Shown here: positions 1-10,650 of the stretch, piece by piece
How positions within the stretch are numbered: position 1 is the stretch's first letter
Layout of the letters: each line of letters begins with the position of its first letter
Source: Siphonodentalium dalli
Taxonomy: Eukaryota > Mollusca > Scaphopoda > Gadilida > Siphonodentaliidae
Length of the DNA stretch: 64,000 nucleotides
Direction of reading: 5' to 3'
Assembly (NCBI GenBank): GCA_032622095.1
Contig: CP136064.1
Span: forward strand, 252,590,484 to 252,654,483
The notes under the pieces: model-generated
The model's input: only the letters and a program-made list of their open reading frames with translations
Told to the model about the DNA's origin: nothing
The model's database searches: none
Position numbers and translations under genes: made by a program

Positions 1-42
1 GCGACCTGAACGCAGCGCCTTAGACCACTCGGCCATCCTGAC
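1..42 (-). tRNA. tRNA-Leu (CAG), cut by window edge
   Basis: 5' half of the minus-strand Leu gene of the unit that precedes unit 1. The D arm and anticodon-stem side are present; the rest lies outside the window. Confidence 0.9.
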
Positions 43-311
43 TACAGAAAGACTGCAACAGTATCCTGCTCAAAGTGAGACAATGGTATTGTGGATATAT
101 TTTAGTTCCCTTCTGGCTGTCGTTGCATTCTTAACGCACACATCCGATTGCTGATTTTTTAATGGGTATATGATAAATGTACGTGATTCTATATAGTTAT
201 ATTATGGCTATTAAGTTTTCATAAACAGGCCTTCTTGGACATAAAACATAATTTTATATTTTGTTTTCAAATCAGCGAAAATGCGTTATAACGAGCACTG
301 TTTTCATTACT

Positions 312-392
312 GTCCCAGTAGCTCAGCGAGTCAGCGGATAGAGCGCTGGACTTCTAATCCAGAGGCCGTGGGTTCGATCCCCACCTGGGATG
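312..392 (+). tRNA. tRNA-Arg (TCT), enlarged D loop
   Basis: Unit 1. Acceptor stem GTCCCAG pairs with CTGGGAT, the anticodon loop is CTTCTAA, and box B GGTTCGATCCC is intact. The gene is 81 rather than 73 bases because the D loop carries an 8-base duplication (CGAGTCAG) between AGCTCAG and CGGATAGAGC. The duplication also lengthens box A spacing, so function is uncertain. Confidence 0.85.
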
Positions 393-516
393 CACAGATA
401 TTTTTAAATCTTGGAATCAAAATTCGGTCGTCGTGCCTTGCTGACCTGCAAAGCGATTGTTGACAAACTGTTGAATAACGAATATAATGTCTTATAAAAT
501 GGTGTATTTATCGTAA

Positions 517-587
517 GCGACGCTGGTGTAGTGGTATCATGCAAGATTCCCATTCTTGCGACCCGGGTTCGATTCCCGGGCGGCGCA
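517..587 (+). tRNA. tRNA-Gly (CCC), acceptor mismatch
   Basis: Unit 1. The anticodon loop TTCCCAT reads CCC and the sequence is otherwise the animal Gly(CCC) consensus. The acceptor strand is GCGACGC where all other copies have GCGCCGC, so position 4 no longer pairs. Confidence 0.92.
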
Positions 588-697
588 TATCTACTTTTTC
601 AGTTAAATATGACAGGCCATAATTTAGCTGACATTTCTAATGGATTCAATTTTTAACAGAGGAATGTCATTTTAGAAAACCACCATTATTACCATGG

Positions 698-769
698 AGC
701 AGAGTGGCGCAGTGGTAGCGTGCTGGGCCCATAACCCAGAGGTCCGAGGATCGAAACCTCGCTCTGCTA
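698..769 (+). tRNA. initiator tRNA-Met (CAT)
   Basis: Unit 1. Initiator marks are visible: A1-T72 end pair, three G-C pairs next to the anticodon loop (GGG CCCATAA CCC), and ATCGAAA in the T loop instead of TTCGANT. Box A TGGCGCAGTGG is intact. TTTT follows within a few bases. Confidence 0.97.
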
Positions 770-1057
770 ATATTTTCGTCAAGGGGAGAGGAAGGAAGAA
801 TTATCACTTTGTTTGAAAGTAAATACAGTAAGAATGTGCGTGTGTGTTTTAATGTTTATATTAAAATATGGTTTTATTTATTATTGCTAGCAAATTAAAA
901 AAAACGCTTCTTAAATGAATCGTGCACATGCATTTCAAGGGAGACTCGAAATGCATGACTTGTCCAGTCTATCGTTATAAAGTTCAAAGTCGCGTTGACT
1001 TCTCGACAACAAATGTGCTAGCTGCTCAAGAAGCTAAATTTGCGTTCATATCTCGCC

Positions 1058-1128
1058 GCATCGGTGGTTCAGTGGTAGAATGCTCGCCTGCCACGCGGGC
1101 GACCCGGGTTCGATTCCCGGCCGATGCA
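1058..1128 (+). tRNA. tRNA-Gly (GCC)
   Basis: Unit 1. Acceptor GCATCGG/CCGATGC, anticodon loop CTGCCAC, box B GGTTCGATTCC and a run of seven T shortly downstream. Confidence 0.97.
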
Positions 1129-1289
1129 AAATAAGTTTTTTTCACTGATTTTGTTTGTGGATATCCACCTCATTTTGGACTATGCAGTTTAATTGGGAAC
1201 TTGAGAAAAACAAATTTCATTGGCACATAAATTTGTTTAAAGAAAACGGACGGACTTGCGATTCGCATTTCATCGAGCAAAATTACTGT

Positions 1290-1373
1290 TGTCAGAAGTG
1301 GGATTCGAACCCACGCCGGGAAGACCCGACTGCGACCTGAACGCAGCGCCTTAGACCACTCGGCCATCCTGAC
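1290..1373 (-). tRNA. tRNA-Leu (CAG)
   Basis: Unit 1. An 84-base gene with a long variable arm. Read on the minus strand it starts GTCAGGATGGCCGAGTGG, has anticodon loop TTCAGGT and ends TTCTGACA. It is convergent with the four upstream tRNAs. Confidence 0.97.
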
Positions 1374-1642
1374 TACAGAAAGACTGCAACAGTATCCTGC
1401 TCAAAGTGAGACAATGGTATTGTGGATATATTTTAGTTCCCTTCTGGCTGTCGTTGCATTCTTAACGCACACATCCGATTGCTGATTTTTTGGTGGGTAT
1501 ATGATAAATGTACGTGATTCTATATAGTTATATTATGGCTATTAAGTTTTCATAAACAGGCCTTCTTGGACATAAAACATAATTTTATATTTTGTTTTCA
1601 AATCAGCGAAAATGCGTTATGAAGAGCACTGTTTTCATTACT

Positions 1643-1723
1643 GTCCCAGTAGCTCAGCGAGTCAGCGGATAGAGCGCTGGACTTCTAATCCAGAGGCCGT
1701 GGGTTCGATCCCCACCTGGGATG
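1643..1723 (+). tRNA. tRNA-Arg (TCT), enlarged D loop
   Basis: Unit 2, with the 8-base D-loop duplication. Confidence 0.85.
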
Positions 1724-1847
1724 CACAGATATTTTTAAATCTTGGAATCAAAATTCGGTCGTCGTGCCTTGCTGACCTGCAAAGCGATTGTTGACAAACT
1801 GTTGAATAACGAATATAATGTCTTATAAAATGGTGTATTTATCGTAA

Positions 1848-1918
1848 GCGCCGCTGGTGTAGTGGTATCATGCAAGATTCCCATTCTTGCGACCCGGGTT
1901 CGATTCCCGGGCGGCGCA
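1848..1918 (+). tRNA. tRNA-Gly (CCC)
   Basis: Unit 2. All stems pair: acceptor GCGCCGC/GCGGCGC, anticodon stem CAAGA/TCTTG. Confidence 0.97.
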
Positions 1919-2028
1919 TATCTACTTTTTCAGTTAAATATGACAGGCCATAATTTAGCTGACATTTCTAATGGATTCAATTTTTAACAGAGGAATGTCA
2001 TTTTAGAAAACCACCATTATTACCATGG

Positions 2029-2100
2029 AGCAGAGTGGCGCAGTGGTAGCGTGCTGGGCCCATAACCCAGAGGTCCGAGGATCGAAACCTCGCTCTGCTA
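2029..2100 (+). tRNA. initiator tRNA-Met (CAT)
   Basis: Unit 2, consensus copy. Confidence 0.97.
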
Positions 2101-2388
2101 ATATTTTCGTCAAGTGGAGAGGAAGGAAGAATTATCACTTTGTTTGAAAGTAAATACAGTAAGAATGTGCGTGTGTGTTTTAATGTTTATATTAAAATAT
2201 GGTTTTATTTATTATTGCTAGCAAATTAAAAAAAACGCTTCTTAAATGAATCGTGCACATGCATTTCAAGGGAGACTCGAAATGCATGACTTGTCCAGTC
2301 TATCGTTATAAAGTTCAAAGTCGCGTTGACTTCTCGACAACAAATGTGCTAGCTGCTCAAGAAGCTAAATTTGCGTTCATATCTCGCC

Positions 2389-2459
2389 GCATCGGTGGTT
2401 CAGTGGTAGAATGCTCGCCTGCCACGCGGGCGACCCGGGTTCGATTCCCGGCCGATGCA
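2389..2459 (+). tRNA. tRNA-Gly (GCC)
   Basis: Unit 2, consensus copy. Confidence 0.97.
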
Positions 2460-2620
2460 AAATAAGTTTTTTTCACTGATTTTGTTTGTGGATATCCACC
2501 TCATTTTGGACTATGCAGTTTAATTGGGAACTTGAGAAAAACAAATTTCATTGGCACATAAATTTGTTTAAAGAAAACGGACGGACTTGCGATTCGCATT
2601 TCATCGAGCAAAATTACTGT

Positions 2621-2704
2621 TGTCAGAAGTGGGATTCGAACCCACGCCGGGAAGACCCGACTGCGACCTGAACGCAGCGCCTTAGACCACTCGGCCATCC
2701 TGAC
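2621..2704 (-). tRNA. tRNA-Leu (CAG)
   Basis: Unit 2, consensus copy. Confidence 0.97.
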
Positions 2705-2973
2705 TACAGAAAGACTGCAACAGTATCCTGCTCAAAGTGAGACAATGGTATTGTGGATATATTTTAGTTCCCTTCTGGCTGTCGTTGCATTCTTAACGCA
2801 CACATCCGATTGCTGATTTTTTGGTGGGTATATGATAAATGTACGTGATTCTATATAGTTATATTATGGCTATTAAGTTTTCATAAACAGGCCTTCTTGG
2901 ACATAAAACATAATTTTATATTTTGTTTTCAAATCAGCGAAAATGCGTTATGAAGAGCACTGTTTTCATTACT

Positions 2974-3054
2974 GTCCCAGTAGCTCAGCGAGTCAGCGGA
3001 TAGAGCGCTGGACTTCTAATCCAGAGGCCGTGGGTTCGATCCCCACCTGGGATG
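2974..3054 (+). tRNA. tRNA-Arg (TCT), enlarged D loop
   Basis: Unit 3, with the 8-base D-loop duplication. Confidence 0.85.
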
Positions 3055-3178
3055 CACAGATATTTTTAAATCTTGGAATCAAAATTCGGTCGTCGTGCCT
3101 TGCTGACCTGCAAAGCGATTGTTGACAAACTGTTGAATAACGAATATAATGTCTTATAAAATGGTGTATTTATCGTAA

Positions 3179-3249
3179 GCGCCGCTGGTGTAGTGGTATC
3201 ATGCAAGATTCCCATTCTTGCGACCCGGGTTCGATTCCCGGGCGGCGCA
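3179..3249 (+). tRNA. tRNA-Gly (CCC)
   Basis: Unit 3, consensus copy; last intact tRNA before the giant insertion. Confidence 0.97.
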
Positions 3250-3359
3250 TATCTACTTTTTCAGTTAAATATGACAGGCCATAATTTAGCTGACATTTCT
3301 AATGGATTCAATTTTTAACAGAGGAATGTCATTTTAGAAAACCACCATTATTACCATGG

Positions 3360-3393
3360 AGCAGAGTGGCGCAGTGGTAGCGTGCTGGGCCCA
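3360..3393 (+). pseudogene. initiator tRNA-Met, 5' part (split by transposon)
   Basis: Unit 3. Bases 1-34 of iMet, through the first two anticodon bases, are followed directly by the terminal repeat of the element. Box A remains here and box B is 35.7 kb away at the other junction, so this copy cannot form a tRNA. Confidence 0.97.
3392..3393. repeat. target-site duplication CA, left copy
   Basis: These are bases 33-34 of iMet, the first two anticodon bases; they are repeated at 39050-39051. Confidence 0.85.
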
Positions 3394-3415
3394 CACTCTT
3401 ATAAGTAATGTGTAG
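3394..3415 (+). repeat. left terminal inverted repeat of giant element
   Basis: Starts CACTCTTATAAGTAATGTG. It differs from the right end only at its bases 10 and 12. It opens CACT but then C, not the A or G usual in CACTA elements. Confidence 0.92.
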
Positions 3416-3546
3416 AAACGATTACACATCAAATGTGTAAACCCGGTTTATACACATAGCAATGTGTAGTTTTACATATGAATGCATGGACCAATAGCCG
3501 TTTACACATTTTGTGTATATTTTGGTACACAAAATTGTGTAAAGAT
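3404..3546. repeat. left subterminal TGTGTA/TACACA array
   Basis: Words such as ATGTGTA and TACACAT recur about every 15-25 bases in both orientations, often as palindromic pairs (ACACATCAAATGTGT, ACACATTTTGTGTAT). The array fits multiple binding sites for an element-encoded protein. Confidence 0.8.
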
Positions 3547-3640
3547 GTCGCGTGCATGTCGCGTGCGGCGGCAAAAAGCGCATTGCATTGTGGTTTTATA
3601 GCGTCTGTCCGACAGACGCCATATTAATTTAATATTATAA
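3547..3640 (+). other. CpG-rich patch with palindrome
   Basis: A locally GC-rich stretch in AT-rich DNA, with GTCGCGTGC twice and the perfect palindrome GTCTGTCCGACAGAC. It lies just inside the subterminal array, where CACTA elements often carry their promoter; promoter function is a guess. Confidence 0.3.
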
Positions 3641-4849
3641 AAGTTAAAAATGTGTACAATCTATTGGGATCAGAGCCAAGAAATGTAAGTTCAGAATTCC
3701 GACTTGTGGGTATAGTATAAGTAATACACGATGATTCATTTGTTAAACTTCCTTGGCGATTACTGACCTTAAGACTCTTTTTATGGCCGTTATTATAAAA
3801 CTAATATTCAATTATAGTCTATCAGTATCACTCTATGGAACCACGCCGCGTTCCTGATTTATAATTGTTCAGTTTCTAAAAGAATACTCACACAAATAAA
3901 ATACTACATACATAGTCTATATACCGATACATGATACATATAAATTATAATCAAATATATAAATATATGGTACATTATACCGGTTGTTAATGTTATTGTT
4001 AACAATCAAAATTAATTTACCCGGCCTGACTCTGGTAACGACTAAATCAATCTCACAGTCACAGACACAAAAGACAATACTCTTATACTGCGCCTCGTCG
4101 ATGTTGTTATTAACAATTTACAGAGTGGTTCAAACTAGGAAACTATCCCAAATGTTTGCCCAAATTTCGACGAGCAGTCGTTGTATTTTTCATCATATAT
4201 AATATCGATATAAAGTCAAAGTGAAAAACCTTCCCAATCCCATTGATCACGATTGAGTGAATGAGTCTGTTGCAAAGTTGTTTTCGACTAATCGCGCAGA
4301 TAGTTGCCTTCATATCGTTCAGCAAAACAGTAAATGCAGACTGACCCTGTAACGTTAAAAATGCCAACTTGAATGCCATCTGATTCGAAGTAAACGTCAT
4401 CGGTATGGATCACGTGATCAAAGCACGATACTGACGTCACATATAAACATTAAAAATATAAATAAACACAACAGCACGTGGCACGCAATCAATAAAAATA
4501 CTAATACTGTAATACTAATAGGGAATGTCACAGACAAGAGTCCAACCACCCACCTAACACAAATAATACAAACACAATGTAAACATCCGCCAGTACTAGT
4601 AGATCTACTTGATACATTTTATTTTTAGTATTTTTACTACAAATACTATTACGCCAGTCAAAAGTACAGTTGCAAGCAAAACAATGCAAACAATTGCTGA
4701 TATATTACAATACAAACTGTGAATATGTCTTCATTTAGGTCATCTATATAGTCACAGTTGTCAGGGGTTTTGTGTCATATATTACATATGGTGACAACTG
4801 GTTGACTTAGGATCCATACTTGTGACTTAGGCACATATATATATTATTA
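3641..4849. other. AT-rich stretch, nothing recognised
   Basis: Short open frames occur on both strands, but no splice-flanked or conserved coding signal is visible. Confidence 0.4.
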
Positions 4850-6409
4850 GAAGGGATTTTGGGCTTAGTGTAGGGAAATATGTTTTTTAAATATAAGAAT
4901 TGGTACATTTAACTTGAATTGGGCACTGTAACCATTATAGTTTTTATTCCCATCCCTGTTGGTGTTTTTAGATAGCGGGTCTGCATCTATATAAGAGATA
5001 TTCTTGGGCTCCCCAGCATTTTTTAAGGGTATGGAGCTTAATTGGCCTACAAAAATGCCCTACTAGTTAGTACATCCACCGTGGCAGCACCCATGATAAA
5101 ACTATACAGCACCGTGCCACGCATCTAAAATATTTTTTTGGAATCATTGTTTTCTCTGACAGAGTGTATAACCATTCTGAAAATTATTCAACATATGACT
5201 TTATAATTTAGGTAGTCAATGAACAAAAATGGTTTGGGCACCTGGAGGCTGGAAGGGTTTAGGGCTCAATGTAGCTAGGGCAATATTTGTGTTTTTAATA
5301 GCCAAATTGATATTTCATTCAACTTGAATGGGCCCTGTATTAAACCACTATAGGTGCTTCATTCCAGCACTTTTAGTGTTGTTTGATATGCCAGCATCTC
5401 TAGAAAAGATTTGCAAAAGGCTCAGTTGGGATTTAATGGTAAGGGGGCGTCCCAATAACCCATACGCTACCACCCGTGATAAAACAGTACAGCAGCCATG
5501 CATGCATACAAACTCATATTTTGAAGTCAGCTTTCTATCAGACTATACTCATTATTAAAATAATTCCACAATTATTTACTTTAGAATATAGGCAGGCAAT
5601 GAACAAAAATACTTGGGCACCTGGATGGGGTTTTGGGATCAAGGGGAGGGGAATATTTGCTTATTAACAGTAAAATTAGTAGTTTTAACTTTCATTGGGC
5701 CCTGTAACACATTATACATGTAGGTGTTTAGCAAGAACTGAAAGCGTTTTTGGATATGTCTGAATCGATACATAAGACTTGTAAAAGTTTGGGCTCCTCG
5801 GTGGGATTTAAGGGCAAAAAGCTGACCTGAAAACCCACACCACCCATGATAAATCATACAGAACCGTACCTTAATATCATATTTAGGAGTCACTGTTCTC
5901 TCAGACTGTACTCATTATGGAAATTATTCCACATTTGACTTTATAAGTACTCTTCGGCTCCAAATAAAAGTGCAGGCCCAAATAATAGTGCAGGGGGGAA
6001 ATTCCATTGAAATTTAATAAACAAGCAGACCCAAATAATAGTGCAGGGTGAACTCTGAACAAAACATCAACATATTAAAGGTGGTTAAACAAAGTATTTT
6101 TATAATGTAGGAATAAGTATTTCAAGTATAGGAATCAACATAGTATGTGTCATGTGGTGTTTTATTCAATATTTAAAGGTACTCAATCCAATAAAACTCC
6201 TCTCAATTACTATTTCAATGGCTTCGGGGGTCAAAAATATTTGATTCGAGTCGAGGAAGTCACCCATCAAAGCTCAGATTTGTTAGATATCAATTTTAGA
6301 AATCTATTATTTTTCATTATCGGGAATACTTTCTGGCCCAGAATTTTAACTCTATCAAAATTGCGTTATTATTACCACTTGATTTTAGAGTTATCAATCC
6401 TTGTCTGTT

Positions 6410-6532
6410 CAGCCCTTTTAATTCAGATTGTCTGGCTTCGGCAATCTGCTACGGCAACCATTTACCGTGGCCTAGTTTGCTTCAGCAAATGGCTTCGGCA
6501 TTGCCGATTGCCGTAGCCAATTATGAAGGCTG
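6410..6532. mobile_element. 123-bp MITE, copy A
   Basis: Begins CAGCCCTTTTAATTCAGATT and ends AATTATGAAGGCTG, flanked by TCTGTT on both sides. The related copy at about 30180-30200 lacks it, showing the empty site. Confidence 0.8.
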
Positions 6533-6767
6533 TCTGTTGGAATATTGTTTTGGTGTACACATCTCGCGCAGGTTACAAAACTGACGGCAATTATTAGTAC
6601 TCATCTCGAGAAACTAACAAATTTCAAAAATCAATATCTAATAACTCTGAGCTTTGTTTAATGGGTTCGACTCGACTCGAATCAAATATTTTTTACCCCC
6701 AAAGCCAAAGAAATAGTAATATAGGACCCTCTGATCGGATTGTTGTTGTTGGAATCTGTTGAGATGG

Positions 6768-6890
6768 CAGCCCTCTTAATTCAGATTGTTTGGCTTCGGC
6801 AATCCGCTATGGCAACAGTATGCCATGGCCCAGTTTGCTTCAGCAAATTGCTTTGGCAATGCTGATTGCCGTAGCTAATTATGAAGGCTG
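6768..6890. mobile_element. 123-bp MITE, copy B
   Basis: Same length and ends as the copy at 6410, flanked by AGATGG on both sides. The uninterrupted sequence CTGTTGAGATGGGGACC is seen at about 30410. Confidence 0.8.
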
Positions 6891-7335
6891 AGATGGGGAC
6901 CCTCTGTTCGGATTGAGTACCTTTAAATGTTCACATGTATGCCATACATATACAAAGGTACATGTATAAAGTTATACCTGTAAGCTCACCATTTTTATAT
7001 CAGAGTCATATACATTTAGAAATCTAGAGTTTGTGCTGATTTCAATTTATATAGCCTCAAATGTGCAGACCCAAATAAGCACTGTGTAAGGAGAAAATTA
7101 TCCAATACAATAATAAAGGTGCATGCATGTTTATTTGGAGCCCAAGAGTATAGGCAGGCAATCAAAAAACATATCTGGTCACCCTGGGATGTATTTTGGG
7201 CTCAGGGTGGGGACTATTTGGGCTTTTTAATAATCAAATTGCTATCTTTAACTGGGCCCTGTAAGACAACAAAAAAGATACTAAGTTTCCGCACATCGAC
7301 CGACCCGAAAACTAACCCGCCGACCCTACTCATGG

Positions 7336-7800
7336 ACTCCAAATAAACATGCATGCACGTTTATTATTTTTTTGGGAAATCCCCCCCCCTGCACAGTACT
7401 TATAATCCTTATTTCCAATTTTGGGTCTGCATGTTTATTGATTTTGAAGCTATGAAAATTGAAATCAGCACAAACTCAAGATTTCTATATGATTCAGATA
7501 CCGAAATGATGAGCTTATAACTTTATGCATGTACATATTCAAGTACATGTATATATGGTGTACATGTGAACATTTAAATATTCATATTGAATAAAACACC
7601 ACTTGACAAATACTATGTTGATTCCTTATACATATACTATAAAAATAATTTGTTTAACCACAGTATCAAGTAATACTTTCCCCAAATCACTAGTTGGCAT
7701 TTTATGTCACTTTGGTCGAGATAATTCAATATTCCTGCAGCTGGATACAAAATATCAAAATAAAATAAAACAAAAAATTTCCTGCCTACCTATACCCTAA
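7336..7800. repeat. inverted copy of the 5948-7150 element
   Basis: The reverse complement of this stretch follows the flanks of the TTAA element at 6177 (for example GTGTTTTATTCAATAT, then TTAAATGTTCACATGTA). It therefore shows the pre-insertion arrangement. Confidence 0.65.
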
Positions 7801-8354
7801 TTTTTTCGCTCCATTAGCGGAAACATACAATCTTTTTTTTTGGCCTAACCCATCATGTGGATACCAGTCCAGATCTTTTAGTGTTTTTGGATAGGTATGC
7901 ATCTATACAAATGGTTTGCACAAAGATTAGGCTCCTCAGTGGGTTGTAACTTGTAAGGGTATGGAGACAGCCCAACACCCACAGGCCACAGCACCTATGA
8001 TATAATCATACAGAACCCTGCCTTAAAATTATATTTTGGAGTCACTGTTCTCTCAGGCTGTACTCATTCTGGATTATTCCACATTTGACTTTTAGGAATA
8101 TAGGCAGGCAATCAACAAAACATATCTGGTCACCTGGGATGGATTTTGGGCTCATGGTGGGGACTATTTGGGTTTGTTAAAAGTCAAATTGCTATTTTTA
8201 ACTTCAATTGGGACCTGCAATAGTATCACCTTCTGTTTTAGTTGGAGCGACTCGTGATAGCATTATATTATCTTCGGTATATATTAGTTGGGGCTACTTT
8301 CTGTATTAGTTGGGGCGACATTGATTTTCTTCAATTTTCGAGTATACAGGCACA

Positions 8355-8970
8355 CCATATGAGGGAAGCAAGCCCTCGGTGACACCACATTCACACTATA
8401 TGATCATGGAAATACTATAGATTTGTGCAAGAGATGCTGATTTAATAAGAAAAACTAGAGCTCCAGGACTGAGACACCAAAGCTCCAGTAATTACACACC
8501 ATTTTTTGGACAGGGATGCTGATAATATGAAAATAGGGTTTTTTCCCCCTGATTTAAGTCAATAAGTAAACCATACAGTAATGCTCTAATTAATCGACTC
8601 CTTAACCACAGCAGAATTATGGATAACTTTTCAGGATTTAGTAGGAAATATGGCTTGTTGCCATCCATCGGAAAGCTCTCTAGAGCTTTTCGATGAATGG
8701 CAACAAGCCATATTTCCGACTAAATCCTGAAAAGTTACCCATAATTCTGCTGTGGTTAAGAAGTCGATTAATTAGAGCATTACTGTATGAGGTAAGAAAG
8801 CCCTCATGCAATGACACAGCATGCATGTATAGGATATTACCATAGTAAAGGCTAAAATCTGTGCAAAAATACATTAAAAACATCATACAAAAAATTACTA
8901 GAGTTCCGGGAAGGCGACATCAATTCTTTGGATAGAGGGATGCTGATAATATGTAATTAGGGATTCTCCT
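8355..8970. repeat. diverged direct repeat pair around a MITE
   Basis: Stretches near 8355-8540 and 8785-8965 share GAGGGAAGCAAGCCCTC / GAGGTAAGAAAGCCCTC and GGGATGCTGATAATATG. Confidence 0.5.
8574..8787. mobile_element. TA-flanked foldback MITE, copy 1
   Basis: Almost the whole element is one palindrome: CAGTAATGCTCTAATTAATC at the left returns inverted at the right, with the centre at AGCTCTCTAGAGCT. TA flanks it on both sides, as for Tc1/mariner mobilisation. No coding capacity. Confidence 0.8.
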
Positions 8971-9102
8971 TGTTGAACACATACTCACAGTTGACTGTTG
9001 AGTACAGGTCAAAATTAGCCCAATGCTCATCTTGTGTTGCTAGGAGATACACCAGGTCATGCTAATAGTTTATGGGTAGGTTAGATAGTAGTCACAATTA
9101 CG

Positions 9103-9262
9103 CTTAAGCGCAATTGATTGCGCTTAAGCACAATTGATTGCGCTTAAGCGCAATTAATTGCGCTTAAGCGTAATTAATTACACTTAAGGGTAAATGCCCT
9201 ATTTGCGCTTAAGCACAATATGTGGTATTTGCGCTTAAGCGCAATTAATTGCGCAATTCATT
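9103..9262. repeat. palindromic minisatellite, about 20-bp period
   Basis: Repeats of TTGCGCTTAAGCGCAATTAA with small changes. Each unit is itself self-complementary around CTTAAG and AATT. Confidence 0.85.
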
Positions 9263-9280
9263 ATTTGGGAACATGTCTCT

Positions 9281-10650
9281 ATTCCGAAGGTTCACTACTC
9301 CGAAGGTTCTCTATTCCGAAGGTTCTCTTTTCCGAAGGTTCGTTATTCCGAAGATTTTTTTTTTTTAAAGGTTAATTCTATATTCAAGTATTGAGAAGGT
9401 TCTTTATCACGAAGACTCTTTTTTTTATGAAGGAAATAACTTAAACATTGAAACAATAAATGTTATTTTTTATATTTTCGCGGGTTTCCTTGAGATTTAA
9501 TGTCATTACGTATGACGTTATTTTCCAATACATATTCACACAATTGCTCTTTCCATGCGATTTAATGTCATCGCGCATGGCGTTATATCTCAATAATCTT
9601 ACAAGCAACAATACGCCAGCTAAAGGCGGGATTAAAACAGCGGGACTATAACTCTTAAGGAATACTGCGAAGCAGAATGTCGTTGAATAGACGGGTATGA
9701 GTTGAACCTAACTGCAATTGTGAATTTGTATTGAATTGTAAGGCCCACTTAATTTTCGAGTCATCGGCTATTTTTTATAGTGCCTTGATATCAGGTTTTA
9801 AACACAATCTGTGCCATAAAATATGATTAAAACACTATATATAGTTCATCACCATTCCAAACGTCTGTATCAGAATATGCCCCTAGAGAAATAGAAAACA
9901 TCTTAAATCATAAAAAGATTCCCCCGTTACATGTTGCTCTCAAAATGCAACAGAATTAAACCTAATGTATTTTCAATTGAAGGGGAATAAAATTTTCTTT
10001 AAAATATAGAGTTACCCCCCCTCCATTGAAAATAATACACTTTACTTTGCGCAACAAAACCAGATGAACCTTAAGCACAAAAACAAGTCGTTAACCCTGC
10101 GTTAACTCAACAAAAACAACATGTTCACCGATTATTACACTGGATAAGCTGATAATACAGTGTTAGATAGCTTCATATTTCAAATGGTATATATTGTGGC
10201 ATATATTTTATATATGTGATCTGGGGGTTCGAAAATTAAGTGGGCCTTGAATGTTGATGTTTTTTTTTAAATACAGATTGACAGTTCGGAAAAACTATAT
10301 CTCTTACATGTGGTTTATTTCAGTCATCGTGTTTTTAACTTTCCATAATGAACGATAAACTGATACTCTTTTCTTGCTATTATTAACCGATATTTAGGAC
10401 AATTTGGGAATTAGCAGTGGATATATAAATGTACTATATATGAGTACTAGCGTAATCGTATTTTTCATTCCTCGTGTAGTTTTTTGTGGTGGGGTGGAAA
10501 TTTTGATTCATTTCTGGTTAAATACGCCCAGAATAGAAAACCTTCGGAATAGCGAACCTTCGGAATAATGAACCTTCGGAATAGGGAACCTTCGGAATAA
10601 TGAACCTTCGGAATAGCAAACCTTCGGAATAATGAACCTTCGGAATAGAG
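9281..10650. mobile_element. element with inverted short-tandem-repeat ends
   Basis: The left end is about five copies of ATTCCGAAGGTTC (9281-9353). The right end is seven copies of the inverse, AACCTTCGGAATA (10541-10650), at 15-16-bp spacing. The arms point inward around about 1.2 kb. A 0.5-kb element is nested inside. No transposase is visible. Confidence 0.65.
9740..10248. mobile_element. 509-bp element with AAGGCCCACTTAATTTTCGA ends
   Basis: Twenty bases at the left end return inverted at the right end. A related copy with a decayed left end lies at about 32955-33380. Non-coding. Confidence 0.75.

Larger units (their letters stand above)
1..3393. repeat. tandem tRNA array, left block
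   Basis: The block holds the end of one unit, two complete 1331-bp units and most of a third. Unit order is Arg(TCT), Gly(CCC), iMet(CAT), Gly(GCC), then Leu(CAG) on the opposite strand. Spacers as well as genes are nearly identical between units, which indicates recent unequal exchange or gene conversion. Each tRNA gene is followed by a run of four or more T in its own direction, as expected for RNA polymerase III termination. The block ends inside iMet, where the giant element has inserted; the same unit resumes at 39050. Confidence 0.97.
6177..6922. mobile_element. TTAA-flanked foldback MITE, copy 1
   Basis: Ends are AGGTACTCAATCC and its inverse, flanked by TTAA on both sides. Arms fold back on each other (AAATATTTGATTCGAGTC inverted near 6680-6700). 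The related repeat at 7336-7800 holds the same flank without the insertion, giving a paralogous empty site with one TTAA. TTAA targeting suggests piggyBac-type mobilisation, but termini lack the usual CCY start. Two 123-bp elements are nested in it. Confidence 0.75.
5948..7150. mobile_element. non-autonomous element with TACTCTT termini
   Basis: Its left end TACTCTTCGGCTCCAAATAA matches the reverse complement of its right end (TACTCTTGGGCTCCAAATAA) with one change. It splits a 375-400-bp repeat unit between GACTTTATAAG and TAGGCAGGCAAT. No coding region. It contains the TTAA element at 6177-6922. Confidence 0.7.
4850..8225. repeat. degenerate 375-400-bp tandem repeat, interrupted
   Basis: Each unit contains recognisable blocks: AGGCAGGCAATGAACAAAA, a segment like GGGCTCAATGTAGGG, TGGGCCCTGTAA, GTGTTTTTGGATA, then GTCACTGTTCTCTCAG. 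Unit starts fall near 4862, 5261 and 5635. The repeat resumes at about 7151 and about 7850 after two insertions, and ends near 8225. It is too degenerate to be a young satellite. Confidence 0.75.

Noticed and set aside
6145-6516. 123-codon open frame
   Set aside because: It covers the left arm of the TTAA MITE and runs into the nested 123-bp element; part of the frame recurs in the copy at about 29965 only because the DNA is repeated.
9103-9262. CRISPR-like array
   Set aside because: The repeats are contiguous and lack unique spacers, and the genome is animal.
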